Below are positions 1-7,994 of a stretch of DNA of 12,500 nt, one piece after another. Source of the DNA: Penaeus vannamei. Lineage: Eukaryota > Arthropoda > Malacostraca > Decapoda > Penaeidae. How positions within the stretch are numbered: position 1 is the first letter of the stretch; each line of letters begins with the position of its first letter. A program made the translations under genes and the position numbers. The notes below the pieces were generated by a model. The model did no database searches and was not told the DNA's origin. It was given only the letters and a program-made list of their open reading frames with translations. The stretch covers positions 9,117,525 to 9,130,024 of the forward strand of contig NC_091559.1 of assembly GCF_042767895.1 (NCBI RefSeq), in the 5' to 3' direction.

Positions 1-131
1 AAGCACAAACAAAATCTAAAAAAGGAAGCTTAAAGATAAAGCAATGATAAGAACAATAATAATAATGAAAATAATAATAGCTAATGATAAAAAAATATAT
101 AATAATAACAATAATAGGAATAATACTTATT
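1..131. repeat. AAT/GAT-rich degenerate field
   Basis: Rich in aataat and gataat steps, like the D and F fields of the composite repeat elsewhere in the window. It is probably the truncated edge of another copy that begins outside the window. The open frame that starts in it has no recognisable protein character. Confidence 0.6.
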
Positions 132-135
132 CCTC

Positions 136-360
136 TTCTCTCGGTTGTTTTCATGCAGATTCCTACTTTAATTGGCTGTCTAAAGCACAGTACAACCCAT
201 CATAAGATACCAAAAACCACATTACATTCCAAAATACTGTGTACCAGTAGAACAGAGAACCAATGCAGCAGAACAGCCAGCCATGAACCTCGGTCATTCC
301 CTAATTGCAACCGGAAAAGATGGCAAAAACAGATTGTGCAAAAAAGGGCAATAATAGATG
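136..360. other. Non-repetitive stretch, no gene seen
   Basis: Ordinary composition with no internal repeats and no match to the other modules. An open frame crosses it, but it runs straight into the CT tract that follows and codes for Ser-Leu strings there, so I do not call it a gene. Confidence 0.5.
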
Positions 361-655
361 AAATATCCCCCTTCCCTCCTCCTTTTCTCTCGCTCTCGCT
401 TCCTATCTCCCTTTCTCTCTCTCTTTTCTCTGCTCTCTCTGTCTCAGTATCTCTCTCTCCCTACCCTCTTCTCTCTCTTTCTCATACGTTCTTGTCTCTA
501 TCTCTTTCTCTCTCTCTCTCTGTACCTTTCTTTCTCTCTCTCTCTCTGTACCTTTCTTTCTCTCTCTATCTCTGTCCCTCTCTCTGTATCTTTCTTTCTT
601 TCATTCTCTCTGTGTCTCTATTCACTCTTTGTCTCAGTCGCTGTTTGTCTTTATA

Positions 656-694
<39 letters not shown>
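361..694. repeat. Imperfect CT-rich microsatellite
   Basis: About 330 bases of interrupted CT, CTTT and CTGT units, ending in a pure (CT)15 run at 665-694. It contains short duplicated blocks such as 'tctctctgtacctttctt', seen twice about 25 bases apart, so it has grown by slippage and local duplication. It precedes module G at about 700, the same order as at 5164-5345, so it is probably the CT segment of a composite unit. Confidence 0.9.
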
Positions 695-695
<1 letters not shown>

Positions 696-930
696 AAATA
701 GCGGAATTGTGGTGTGATATATGCCGATTTCATATTTTTCGTGCTATTTATAAAGAAAGAAAGATAAATGAAAAAGCAGTTTCAAAGGAAATTATATTTT
801 CGACAAGTGGCAAGGACACGTGGTTCTTAATCGATGATTTTCTAGAAATACTGACAATTTCAAATAGTTTTGATGAATCTCCTTTTCAAATGCTACGAAC
901 TCATTTTCTGTTTAATCAAATAACATAAGT
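695..930 (+). repeat. Composite repeat module G and unique flank
   Basis: Bases 700-745 resemble 5312-5350: both carry 'ttgtggtgtgat' followed by a 'ccgattt.atat' block, directly after a CT tract. The rest is AT-rich without a recognised relative. An open frame of 77 codons runs from the CT tract to 928. Its composition is not extreme, but it shares its start with the repeat, has no start codon of its own and matches no family I recognise. I treat it as chance. Confidence 0.5.
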
Positions 931-1019
931 GATTGGGGAAATTAATTGACAAGAAAAATCTCTATAAACAAAAATATTTTTTCTTAGAGACCTGGAGCCA
1001 TGAAAGAAACAAGAATAAA

Positions 1020-1194
1020 AATATAATTAAATAAACATAAATAGTAGGAATGATAGGAAGAATATAAATGTCAGCATTAAGTATGACGATGACATAAAAA
1101 TGATTTTCCTAATAATGGAACAATAGCTATAATGATAATGATAACGATAAACGGTAATTGATTAAATCAAAATTGCTATTTTACCTATGTTATC
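1020..1194 (+). repeat. Composite repeat module F (AAT/GAT field)
   Basis: An AT-rich field with 'taataatggaacaatag' and gataat steps that leads directly into the tail of the tRNA-derived unit. The same arrangement is found at 4760-4920, 6150-6420 and 7700-7805, which is the basis for the call. The bases before it (931-1019) show nothing beyond AT-richness. Confidence 0.6.
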
Positions 1195-1380
1195 TATAAG
1201 AAACATGATGATAAATATTGATATAAAAACGTTTAATGAAAAAAAATGACTCGCACACAAAAATGAAAGTAAAATAAGAAGTAGAAGAAAAAGAAAAAGT
1301 TTTGAATGTTTGTCCCCGTCGGGAATCGAACCCGAGATCTGATTTAGAATCAGCTGTGTTAACCACTACACTACAAGGCC
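1195..1380 (-). repeat. tRNA-derived unit, family 1 copy 1
   Basis: The minus strand reads a 69-nt tRNA-like head (1380 to 1312). It has an intact B box (GGTTCGATTCC at 1324-1334), an A box (TAGTGTAGTGG), a D stem GTGT/ACAC and a CGGGGAC acceptor 3' strand. The acceptor stem has one mismatch and two wobble pairs. The seven-base anticodon loop reads TTCTAAA, giving CTA, which would read the amber codon. Thirteen bases after the head comes a T5 run, a plausible Pol III terminator. The tail to about 1195 shares 'atcaatatttat' and the flanking 'cgtttc' block with the other copies. A head with no amino-acid identity argues for a repeat rather than a working tRNA gene. Confidence 0.75.
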
Positions 1381-1430
1381 TTAGTAAGTCACGTTGAGGA
1401 ATATGTTTAAAATACTCCACCCCATCCTTC

Positions 1431-1639
<209 letters not shown>

Positions 1640-1890
1640 ATATAGGGGACGAATAGCTATTCCAAAAAAGAAAAGAAAAGAAAAACATTATATATTCTAC
1701 AACCTACACTTCATTATAAATACCTATTATTAAGATAATTTCAATAACTTCAGTAAATTTTATATATTATGTTATTAATCTTTTCTGCATATGCTATGAA
1801 GGCTGTTTCTGGTTAATAAGTTTTTATATATCATTTGAGTTTAAGCAGCTGATAATCACGGTGAAGTAAAAGAATTACAGCTAACGTATG
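1640..1890. other. AT-rich spacer, no gene seen
   Basis: Starts with a short 'gaaaagaaaagaaaa' patch, then AT-rich single-copy-looking sequence. I find no coding, RNA or repeat signal that I can support. Confidence 0.4.
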
Positions 1891-1898
1891 TTTTCTAT

Positions 1899-2160
1899 GA
1901 GTGACCTGAATCGACGAAAGATTTCACAAAAGAAAGCGAAAATTACACTTGACTTGACTTGCCTTTAGATGCCTCACTCATGAAGTACAGCAGCAGCTTC
2001 CAACATTGCCAAAAAGTAAAACATTCCACAATTATAATAAAAAAGAGATTTGTCACGCAAGCTGCCTATTTTTGAGACTAGATGTGCAAACCTCAAGACA
2101 ACCTAGAGAAAGTTAGGTTTTTATGTGACCTGATTGTGATGATAATGATCATAACAACAA
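1899..2160 (+). repeat. Composite repeat modules A-B-C
   Basis: Begins with 'tgacctgaatcgacgaaag', a lead-in also visible near 6860. Module A has its core at 1997-2010 (cttccaacattgcc), followed by module B at 2052-2066 (gtcacgcaagctgcc) and 'ttgagacta', then C with 'gatcataacaacaatgat'. The same order and spacing recur at 6898-7056 and 10587-10760, so this is a dispersed repeat and not a coincidence of simple sequence. Confidence 0.75.
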
Positions 2161-2668
2161 TGATAACAAGAGTAGGATTCGATGACAAGGAAATGAAAAC
2201 AACAGCAAATAAGGAAAGAAAAGAAAATGGCACAATGATAATAATAAAGAAAAGATAATAACGGAGTTAATAGTTCGTGATAGTTATAATGATGAAAGTG
2301 ATGATGATAAAAGTAATGATAATATTTGTCTTAGTAATAAAATAATGATAATATTAATAACAATGATGACAACAATAACGGTAATAATGATCATAATGAT
2401 AGTAATCATAACGATAATAATGATAATGATAATAGTAATAATGATAATAGAAATAAAAATAGCAATTGTCATAATAATATGAGGAATTATGATAATAATA
2501 CTGATGATAATGATGATAGTGACGATGATGATGTGGATAAGGATGAGGATGATGATGATAGTAATAACAATAATAATAATGATGATAATAATAATAAGAA
2601 TAACAATAATTGTAGTAACATCAATAAAGATAAAGACGGTATTAATACGTTTAAGAAACAAATAATAT
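2161..2668 (+). repeat. Composite repeat module D, (AAT/GAT)n field
   Basis: About 500 bases of degenerate AAT, GAT and GATGAT units. The Asp/Asn-rich and Ile-rich open frames are translations of this simple sequence. The A-rich strand is + in every D field of the window, which fits common descent of the fields rather than independent microsatellite births. No module E follows here; a CT tract does, so the unit is truncated. Confidence 0.85.
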
Positions 2669-2694
2669 AATACAAATTATAAATGAAATATCCC

Positions 2695-2795
2695 CTTTTT
2701 CCTTCCACTTCTTTCTCTCTCTTTAACCCCCCTCTCTCCTCTCTCTTAGTCTACCTTCCTCTCTCTCTCTTTTCTCCCTCTTTTCACTGTTTCTG
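2695..2795. repeat. CT-rich tract
   Basis: Interrupted CT/CCTCT sequence. It is introduced by 'aaatgaaatatcccc', close to the 'gatgaaatatcccc' that introduces the CT tract at 361, so the two junctions are homologous. Confidence 0.85.
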
Positions 2796-2809
2796 TCTGT
2801 ACGTCTGCA

Positions 2810-2827
2810 GGGGGAGGGGGAGGGGGG
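2810..2827 (+). other. G-run, potential G-quadruplex
   Basis: Runs of 5, 5 and 6 G separated by single A. Four G-triplets can be drawn from these runs with one-base loops, so a quadruplex is possible. It lies beside the CT tract, so it may be just a purine-rich low-complexity patch. Confidence 0.5.
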
Positions 2828-2829
2828 CG

Positions 2830-3055
2830 ACTATGAAGAGACATATTTCTTGACGGACTAATTGCACAACGAAATTGCGTGATCTGTGTGACCTTAATTA
2901 AGGAACGGAAGCGCTCGCACTCAGCAGAACAACGTTTCATGTTGAGCCTAATCAACAGCGACACGCGGCGTCGGACCTTTGACTGGGAATCATCACCTGT
3001 TTTTTATGTCTATAAATTAATGCAATTAATCACGCACAAAAGATAATCTAAAAAC
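2830..3055. other. Single-copy-looking stretch, no gene supported
   Basis: Balanced composition, not repeated in this window. A minus-strand frame is open across it but continues into the G-run and CT tract as Pro and Arg/Glu strings, so it is not called. No splice or promoter arrangement convinces me. Confidence 0.4.
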
Positions 3056-3060
3056 AAAAC

Positions 3061-3283
3061 TGATTGCAACGGCGCTTTTTTTTAAGCCCGGAGCTTTTCA
3101 TGTCTTTCAGCCCCGGGCAATGTTGCAATCAGAGGGAGCATTTTTTGCTCCCTTTTGGGGATTCGAACCCGCGACCGCGAATTCGGATATGCGGTCGCGC
3201 GTTCGAATCCGGCGCCTTTGCCCGCTCGTCCACCGTGGCCGAGGGGCACTGGGAAGGGGTTGGGAGGGGTATTTATGTAACTT
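3061..3283 (-). repeat. tRNA-derived repeat, family 2 copy 1
   Basis: On the minus strand a Ser/Leu-type head carries an A box (TGGACGAGCGGG at 3221-3232) and a B box (GGGTTCGAATCC at 3159-3170). Between them lies an 8-bp perfect hairpin (3171-3178 with 3191-3198) resembling a long variable arm. Three more inverted repeats follow: GGGAGCA/TGCTCCC (3134-3140, 3146-3152), GCCCGGAGCT/AGCCCCGGGC (3086-3095, 3109-3118, one mismatch), and an enclosing perfect 10-bp stem TGATTGCAAC/GTTGCAATCA (3061-3070, 3122-3131). The homology with 10213-10425 also covers the 'gtatttatgtaactt' flank on the head side. It is probably a SINE; direction is taken from the boxes. Confidence 0.75.
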
Positions 3284-3322
3284 CCTCGTGAGTATATGCA
3301 GGTGCGTGATGTGTAACATTGA

Positions 3323-3363
3323 AAGAGAGAGAGAGTGAGTGTGTGTGTGTGTGTGTGTGTGTG
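3323..3363. repeat. Compound (AG)n-(GT)n microsatellite
   Basis: A short AG run followed by about 12 GT units, directly next to the tRNA-derived repeat. The frames that translate as Thr-His strings are artefacts. Confidence 0.95.
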
Positions 3364-3810
3364 CGTATTTGTAAGCACATGTGAATGCATGTATGAACCA
3401 GGTACATAACATAAAAGGTAATGCTAAACCCCGAGCACGAAATGAGGCAGCAAGACAAACCGACGGTAAAGAAGGGAGCCGCATGTTCAATTCAGGTTCA
3501 GTTGCCATCACATAAGGTTCTAATGGAACAAATAAATTAATTCATAGGTAAAAAAGCCAGAAAATGCGGCCAACACAACATTCCGTAATGACAACGACAT
3601 TGTCCTTGTGTACATCACTTGTAATGAGATGCAGTGCAATGCAATTCGACTTTGAAGATAACTGTTATCATTAGCACTTCCTTTATCACTACATTTCCGT
3701 GAAAGAACTCAAGCGAATCAAACAATTTCTTTTCACTTTTACCGCTCCCTCTGTGTTTCTTTTACTCACTTTTGTTTTATTTCCACCTTCATAAAGTCAA
3801 ACTGAAAGGC
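3364..3810. other. Single-copy-looking stretch, no gene seen
   Basis: Mixed composition with no repeat relationship to the rest of the window and no open frame of note. Nothing here can be supported as a feature. Confidence 0.4.
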
Positions 3811-3816
3811 TTTGGG

Positions 3817-4013
3817 CTGATTCGCCTTGACTGATGAGGAAATAGGACCGAGCGAATCGCTGAATCTGAATCGCCATGAATGGAATCGATTCGATTCGCT
3901 TGGCGTAAACGGCTACACCTAAACTTGTGTGGCGAATCAGCACGATTCATGAATCATGTTGATTCTTCATTGATTGAATCGATTCGATTCGCTTGGTGTA
4001 AACGCACCCTAAG
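3817..4013. mobile_element. MITE-like element rich in GAATC palindromes
   Basis: About 200 bases built from GAATC/GATTC words. A 29-base direct repeat (3883-3911 and 3976-4004, one difference) carries 'gaatcgattcgattcgctt' and then 'ggtgtaaacg'. There is a 10-bp inverted pair ctgattcgcc/ggcgaatcag (3817-3826, 3931-3940) and a perfect 12-bp palindrome GATTCATGAATC (3944-3955). The end 'ggtgtaaacgcaccctaagg' looks like the terminus of a non-autonomous DNA transposon. A matching opposite terminus is not visible, so the element is partial or my boundary is wrong. No transposase is encoded. Confidence 0.5.
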
Positions 4014-4048
4014 GAACAACAGCAAAAAAAAAGAGAGAGAAAAAAAAA

Positions 4049-4465
4049 GTCACGCAAGCTGGCTCCTTTTGAGACTAAAGCTGTAAACTTGAGAAAAAAT
4101 AGTTTATTATATGGATTGATCATAAATGATCGTGGTAATAATTATCACGTGATAATAATAATAATAAAGTAGATGTCAATGATAGCAGTGATAAAAAACA
4201 GCAAATGTGATTATTATGATAATGGTACGATATAATAATAGTGATAATGAGAGTAATAATAGTTCATAATAGTTATAATGATTGTGGTGATGATAGTAAT
4301 AATGATCATGATAATAACAATAGAACGAGTAATATAAATTATGTCAATAATGATCATAGTAATAAAAGGGAATGAAAGCAATAACTATGATAATGACAAT
4401 AATGATGATCATAAAAATCACAATAACAATTATAATAATGATATTGATGATAATGATACTGATGA
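4049..4465 (+). repeat. Composite repeat modules B-C-D
   Basis: Module B begins at 4049 (gtcacgcaagctggc), abutting an A/AG-rich patch right after the MITE-like element; module A is missing, so the element may have inserted into the unit or removed that end. C contains 'agatgtcaatgatagcagtgataaaaaacag'-type sequence shared with 7085-7115. D is an AAT/GAT field. Confidence 0.75.
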
Positions 4466-4760
4466 TGAATATAATTTGGACCTCAGTCAATTTTAGGAAA
4501 ATTTGACAAATCTTATAAATTTAACGGATGCTTTTCCTTTTATAAAATACTGATGATTGTAGAAGTTTAGGAACTAGAAAAAATCTGCATATTTTTAAAA
4601 AGCGCCTTGGGGCAAAGAAATCATAAAGTAATATATTTGATTCTCCCTTTGCATCTCATTCACAAAATACAAGTTTCCAGCTTTGCCAAAAAGTAAAATG
4701 CATAACAAGATCAAAAAGGCATAAAGTCTTTTTTTTTAACACTATTCCTGAGGTCAAATA
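4466..4760 (+). repeat. Composite repeat modules E and A'
   Basis: E has the core ataatttggacctc at 4471-4484, conserved in four copies and always preceded by GATGAT-type units. A' has tttccagctttgcc at 4674-4687 and continues through 'atcaaaaaggcataaagtc' and 'cctgaggtcaaataag'. The A' segment is a diverged relative of A-B within the same unit. Confidence 0.75.
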
Positions 4761-4920
4761 AGCATAGATAATGATAATGATAAGGGTAGTATTAATAGCA
4801 GTATTGACAACATAAAATTAATCATAACAATAATGGTCCGATAAATATAATAGCAATAAGAATAATGATGAATAATGATTGATTATAGCATGATGATGCT
4901 ATTAATGCTATAAAAAGAAG
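4761..4920 (+). repeat. Composite repeat module F
   Basis: A second AAT/GAT field. It contains 'gtagtattaatagcagtatt', which is shared with 6188-6211, and ends in 'aaaaagaagggaatgat', shared with 7785-7801. Confidence 0.7.
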
Positions 4921-5123
4921 GGAATGATTAAATCATTTGTCACAATTACTATTCTAACTCTATTATGGATAAGAAACGTTGATAAATATTATGAGAAAAC
5001 GAATTACAAGAAAATCAAAGAAAGAGAGAGAGAAAAAAAGCTGAAACTTTTGTCCCGGTCGGGAATCGAACCCGAAATATCTTGGTTTAGAGTCAGTCGT
5101 GTTAACCACTAGACTACAAGGTG
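4921..5123 (-). repeat. tRNA-derived unit, family 1 copy 2
   Basis: The head is 72 nt (5123 to 5052) with a perfect B box GGTTCGATTCC and A box TAGTCTAGTGG. The anticodon loop CTCTAAA again gives CTA, but the 3' side of the anticodon stem (CCAAG) no longer pairs, so this head is decayed. A T7 run lies 12 bases past the head on the minus strand. The tail carries 'cgttttctcat' and 'aatatttatcaacgtttctt', homologous to copies 1, 3, 4 and 5. Confidence 0.75.
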
Positions 5124-5163
5124 ATAGAAGCGAAATGGAAGCCATTTTGATTTAGAGTAACCC

Positions 5164-5302
5164 CCTCACTCTTTTTCTCTCCTTTTCTTTCTCTGTCAGC
5201 CATTCTATCTCTGTTCCTCTGTACTGTATTTGTGTCTTCTCTCCCTTTTCTTTCTCTGCTTGTCTACCTGTCTGTTTGTCTGTCTCTCTCTCTCTCTGTT
5301 TC
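5164..5302. repeat. CT/CTGT-rich tract
   Basis: Interrupted CT repeats with CTGT units, at the same place after a tRNA-like head as the tracts at 1431 and 8044. Confidence 0.9.
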
Positions 5303-5539
5303 TCAAATATGGGTAACTTGTGGTGTGATTTACTCCGATTTGATATCTATCATACACCTATGACTGAATCACAGTGAACCAAAATAGAAACGGCGAAAGA
5401 CATAACGAAAGAAACTGAAAAATCAGACTTGAGTCCGGCCTTCGGACGCCTCGCTGAGAAAGGACAGCAGCAGTTGCCAGATTTGCCAGAAAGGAAAACA
5501 CTTGATGTTATCAAAAAAGATGTCCCACAAGCTGTATCC

Positions 5540-5540
<1 letters not shown>
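5303..5540 (+). repeat. Composite repeat modules G-A-B
   Basis: G ('ttgtggtgtgat' at about 5319) follows the CT tract as at 700. The lead-in at 5390-5445 resembles 1915-1975, including 'cttga' and 'gcctcgctgagaaaggacag'. The A core is at 5473-5487 and B (gtcccacaagctgta) at 5522-5536, where it is cut short by the AG microsatellite. Confidence 0.7.

Positions 5541-5623
<83 letters not shown>
5541..5623. repeat. (AG)n microsatellite inside module B
   Basis: A pure run of about 41 AG units. It replaces the 3' half of module B; the next module C resumes with 'ggtttttatatgaattgatcatgat' at 5625. The purine strand here is +, opposite to the CT tracts. Confidence 0.98.
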
Positions 5624-5624
<1 letters not shown>

Positions 5625-5627
<3 letters not shown>

Positions 5628-5807
5628 TTTTTATATGAATTGATCATGATGAAGATGATCAAATTAGATATAAATGGAGTAATGATAAAAAATAGTTTTA
5701 TTAATACAGTTATGATGATGATATTAAAAATAATGATACTGATGATGAGTATAATTTGGACCTCCGTCAATTTTATATAAACATAATAGAGAAATATTAC
5801 AAACGTC

Positions 5808-5812
<5 letters not shown>
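5625..5812 (+). repeat. Composite repeat modules C and E
   Basis: C contains 'aattagatataaatgg', also found near 10770, and 'gtaatgataaaaaatag'. D is reduced to a few GAT units, then E follows with ataatttggacctc at 5751-5764 and 'aaacgtcttttct'. The short D explains why this unit is one of the shortest. Confidence 0.7.

Positions 5813-5814
<2 letters not shown>

Positions 5815-5870
<56 letters not shown>
5815..5870. repeat. (AT)n microsatellite
   Basis: 28 uninterrupted AT units. The tract is self-complementary and cruciform-prone. It sits between modules E and A', where other copies have ordinary sequence. Confidence 0.98.
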
Positions 5871-5873
<3 letters not shown>

Positions 5874-5919
5874 GACGAAAGTAAATAAGTACATACTCTA
5901 TATAATTTGTTCATTTTTT

Positions 5920-6420
5920 TCAGAGCAACGAAATAAAAAAGATATACATTTGATACTGCCTTTGCATGTCTCATTTATAAAGTACAAGTTTTCAGGTTTG
6001 CCAAACAGTCAAATACACGACAAAATTAAAAAGGTAAATGTCACACGAGTCTTTTCTCGAGACAAAGTTTATTCCCAGGTCACAGATGTCATCCTGGAGA
6101 AAATAAGGTCAACTGGACCCTATTTCATGTTGATCACAACAGCAGCAATGAAAATATATGGAATAAGTATAAGTCATAATAATGATAGGAATAGTATTAA
6201 TAGCAGTATTAACAATGATTTTGGTAACATGGAATAATAACGATACGATAAATTTAATAGTGAAAACGATTAACAATAATTGGTTTTAGTTATTATGGCA
6301 ATAATAAAGATGATGATAATAGTGATAATGATACCAATGATAATGATAACTGTGATGACGGTGAAGGAGTGAACGCTATATAAGAAAGGAAAAAACATCA
6401 ACGTTTCTGGTATGTTAACT
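5920..6420 (+). repeat. Composite repeat modules A'-B'-C' and F
   Basis: The A' core is ttttcaggtttgcc at 5989-6002, followed by 'aaaattaaaaaggtaaatgtcacac', 'cccaggtcacagatg' and 'tgatcacaacagcagcaatg', matching 11351-11520 in order. F follows from about 6165. A 121-codon open frame spans this segment, but the equivalent segments at 4645 and 11330 carry stops and length changes in that frame, so I do not call it a gene. Confidence 0.7.
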
Positions 6421-6498
6421 ACGACTCTAATTGCGCTATTGATAAGGAACGTCCTAATAAATATTGACATAAGAAAACGAGGTACACGAAAATCAAAG

Positions 6499-6530
<32 letters not shown>

Positions 6531-6595
6531 TTCTCGTCGGGAATCGAACCCGAGATCTCCTGATTCGGAGTCAGTCGCCACAACGCCTCAGGAAC
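6421..6595 (-). repeat. tRNA-derived unit, family 1 copy 3 (truncated head)
   Basis: The B-box half is intact (GGTTCGATTCC, minus strand near 6541-6551). The D arm is damaged: GTTGTGG is followed directly by CGACTGA, so the TTAACA segment is deleted, and the 5' acceptor strand is not recognisable. The anticodon loop reads CTCCGAA. Directly after the head the minus strand has 27 T (poly-A at 6504-6530), then the shared tail with 'cgttttcttatgtcaatatt'. This copy cannot fold as a tRNA. Confidence 0.75.
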
Positions 6596-6897
6596 TTAAC
6601 GAGGAGAAGCGAAAGAAATGTTATCAATGCTTCTCCCTCTCGCTTTAAACTCTTCTCCGTCTCCTGTCTCTCTCTGTCTTATTAATCACGGCAGCAGTTT
6701 CCAGCATTGCCAAAAGCTAAAGCATGAATAAATCTAAAGATATTCCCCAAAAGTTGCGTTTTGACCATATGAATTTATCATTTCTGATCATGATAATTAT
6801 GACCAAATAGTTATGATGACAATGTCAAAAATAAACATTAATGATAGTACTAATAAAGCGACCTGAAGAAAGAAAGAAGAAAAAAAAACTTGACTGG
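6596..6897 (+). repeat. Short CT patch and partial A-C modules
   Basis: A brief CT-rich patch (about 6640-6680) is followed by an A core (tttccagcattgcc at 6698-6711) and a partial C-like region with 'tgatcatgataattatgacc'. A second lead-in begins at about 6860 ('gcgacctgaagaaagaaag'). This is an incomplete unit wedged between two fuller ones. Confidence 0.6.
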
Positions 6898-7390
6898 CAT
6901 CTGGATGTCTCGTTTACAAAGACAACATCAAGTTCAAAAACATGTCACACAAGCTGCCTCCTTTTGAGACTAAATGCGTAAACCTTAGGTCATCTTAGAG
7001 AAAAGAAAATAGGTTTTTCTATAAATTGATCATGTCTGATCATGATAATAATGATCGTAACAGCAATAATAATAATCCTGAGAGTAGATATCAATGACAG
7101 TAATGATAAAAAACAGTTGTATTAGTAATGCCAATAATAACAGCAAAAATAATTATCATAATAATGGTGGTGGTGATGAGAGTAATAATGAACATCATAC
7201 AAACAGTAATAATAATTTAATAATGATAATAGCAATAACAATAACAATAGTAATAATGTCAATAATAATCAGAATCATAATAGGAATGATAGCGATAATG
7301 ATGATAGTGACAATAATGATGATAGAAATAGCAATAACAATTATAATGATGATGGAACTGATAATAATGATAATAATACTGATGATGAGT
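6898..7390 (+). repeat. Composite repeat modules A-B-C-D
   Basis: Module A is reduced to the 'tggatgtctcgtttacaaag' part. B is gtcacacaagctgcc at 6944-6958, followed by 'tccttttgagactaaatgcg'. C begins at 7027 with 30 bases identical to 8402-8431. D is an AAT/GAT field to about 7390; the Ile/Met/Asn-rich frames in it are artefacts. Confidence 0.8.
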
Positions 7391-7805
7391 GTAATTTGGA
7401 CCTCGGTCACTTTTATATAAATTTGATAAGTATCTCTGATGTATTTCAAAGGCGTCTTTTCTTTGCCAAGAACCATGATAATTGTGGAAGTAAAGGGATT
7501 AGAGAAATATTCCCATACATGTTTCCCAGAGCGCCCTCGGGCGGTGAAGGAAATCGGGAGGAAATGCCTCTGAATCTCCCTTTCGATCTCGTTCACGAAG
7601 GACAGCAGTTTCCAGCTTTCATGAAAAGTGAAAAGCGACTAAATCAAAAAGGCAAAAAGTCTTCCTTTGAGCCACTGTGTATACCTCAGGTCAAATAAGA
7701 AAAGATAATGATAATGAGACAATAGTGGTTCGATAACTATATGAGTAAGAAAAATAACGATGAATAATAATTGATCATAGTTTAAAAAGGAAGGGAATGA
7801 TAACA
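7391..7805 (+). repeat. Composite repeat modules E-A'-F
   Basis: E core gtaatttggacctc at 7391-7404 and 'aggcgtcttttctttgcc'. The E-A' link holds 'agcgccctcgggcggtgaagg', related to 'agcgccttggggcaaagaaa' near 4601. The A' core is tttccagctttc at 7609-7620, followed by 'aaatcaaaaaggcaaaaagtc' sequence and 'cctcaggtcaaataag', very close to 4690-4760. F is short here. Confidence 0.75.
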
Positions 7806-7994
7806 TCAACAATTCTATCAGAATTACTTTCCTAATCATGGTATCGATATGAAACGTTAATGAATATTGATGTGAAAAAAGCGAATTACATGTAAATCAA
7901 AGAAAAAAAGATTTTACTCCTTGTCCCCGTCGGGAATCGAACCCGGGATATTCTGATTCAAAGTCAGTCGTGTTAACCACAACACCGCAAGGAC
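7806..7994 (-). repeat. tRNA-derived unit, family 1 copy 4 (most intact head)
   Basis: The head is exactly 72 nt (7994 to 7923) and parses as a standard type I tRNA: acceptor GTCCTTG/CGGGGAC with all seven pairs if G-U is allowed, D stem GTGT/ACAC, anticodon arm ACTGA-CTTTGAA-TCAGA with only the first pair mismatched, 5-nt variable region, and T arm with B box GGTTCGATTCC. The loop CTTTGAA gives anticodon TTG and matches the usual loop of eukaryotic tRNA-Gln(UUG). Position 8 is C instead of T and the closing T-stem pair is C-A. A T7 run lies 13 bases downstream. It could be a near-functional tRNA-Gln-like gene, but it shares its tail with four decayed copies, so a repeat origin is preferred. 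Confidence 0.7.

Noticed and set aside
302..315. 'aattgcaaccgg' resembling the start of the family 2 hairpin body
   Set aside because: Only 11-12 bases match; no stem partner, loop or tRNA box follows.
699..928. 77-codon open frame after the CT tract with fairly normal amino-acid composition
   Set aside because: It has no start codon of its own, begins inside a repeat module shared with 5312-5350 (where the frame stops after about 20 codons), and resembles no known family.
2284..2708. Ile-rich, Asp/Asn-rich and Leu/Ser-rich frames
   Set aside because: Translations of the AAT/GAT field in three frames; no start context or non-repetitive extension.
2880..2965. Possible Inr (ctcagca) near 2919 as a second promoter
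   Set aside because: The sequence at +28 (aatcaa) does not fit a DPE, no TATA box precedes it, and no convincing first exon follows.
3082..3511. Several overlapping frames through the family 2 element and the GT tract
   Set aside because: Overlap on both strands in GC-rich tRNA-derived sequence and end in Thr-His strings; the equivalent frames at 10129-10491 are shifted relative to each other.
5872..6237. 121-codon frame with ordinary-looking protein sequence
   Set aside because: It lies wholly in modules A'-B'-C'-F. The homologous segments at 4645 and 11330 carry stops and length changes in this frame, so there is no sign of protein-level constraint.
7396..7698. 100-codon frame across modules E and A'
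   Set aside because: The same repeat segment in other copies is not open, and the frame starts inside the conserved E motif that is present in all copies irrespective of frame.
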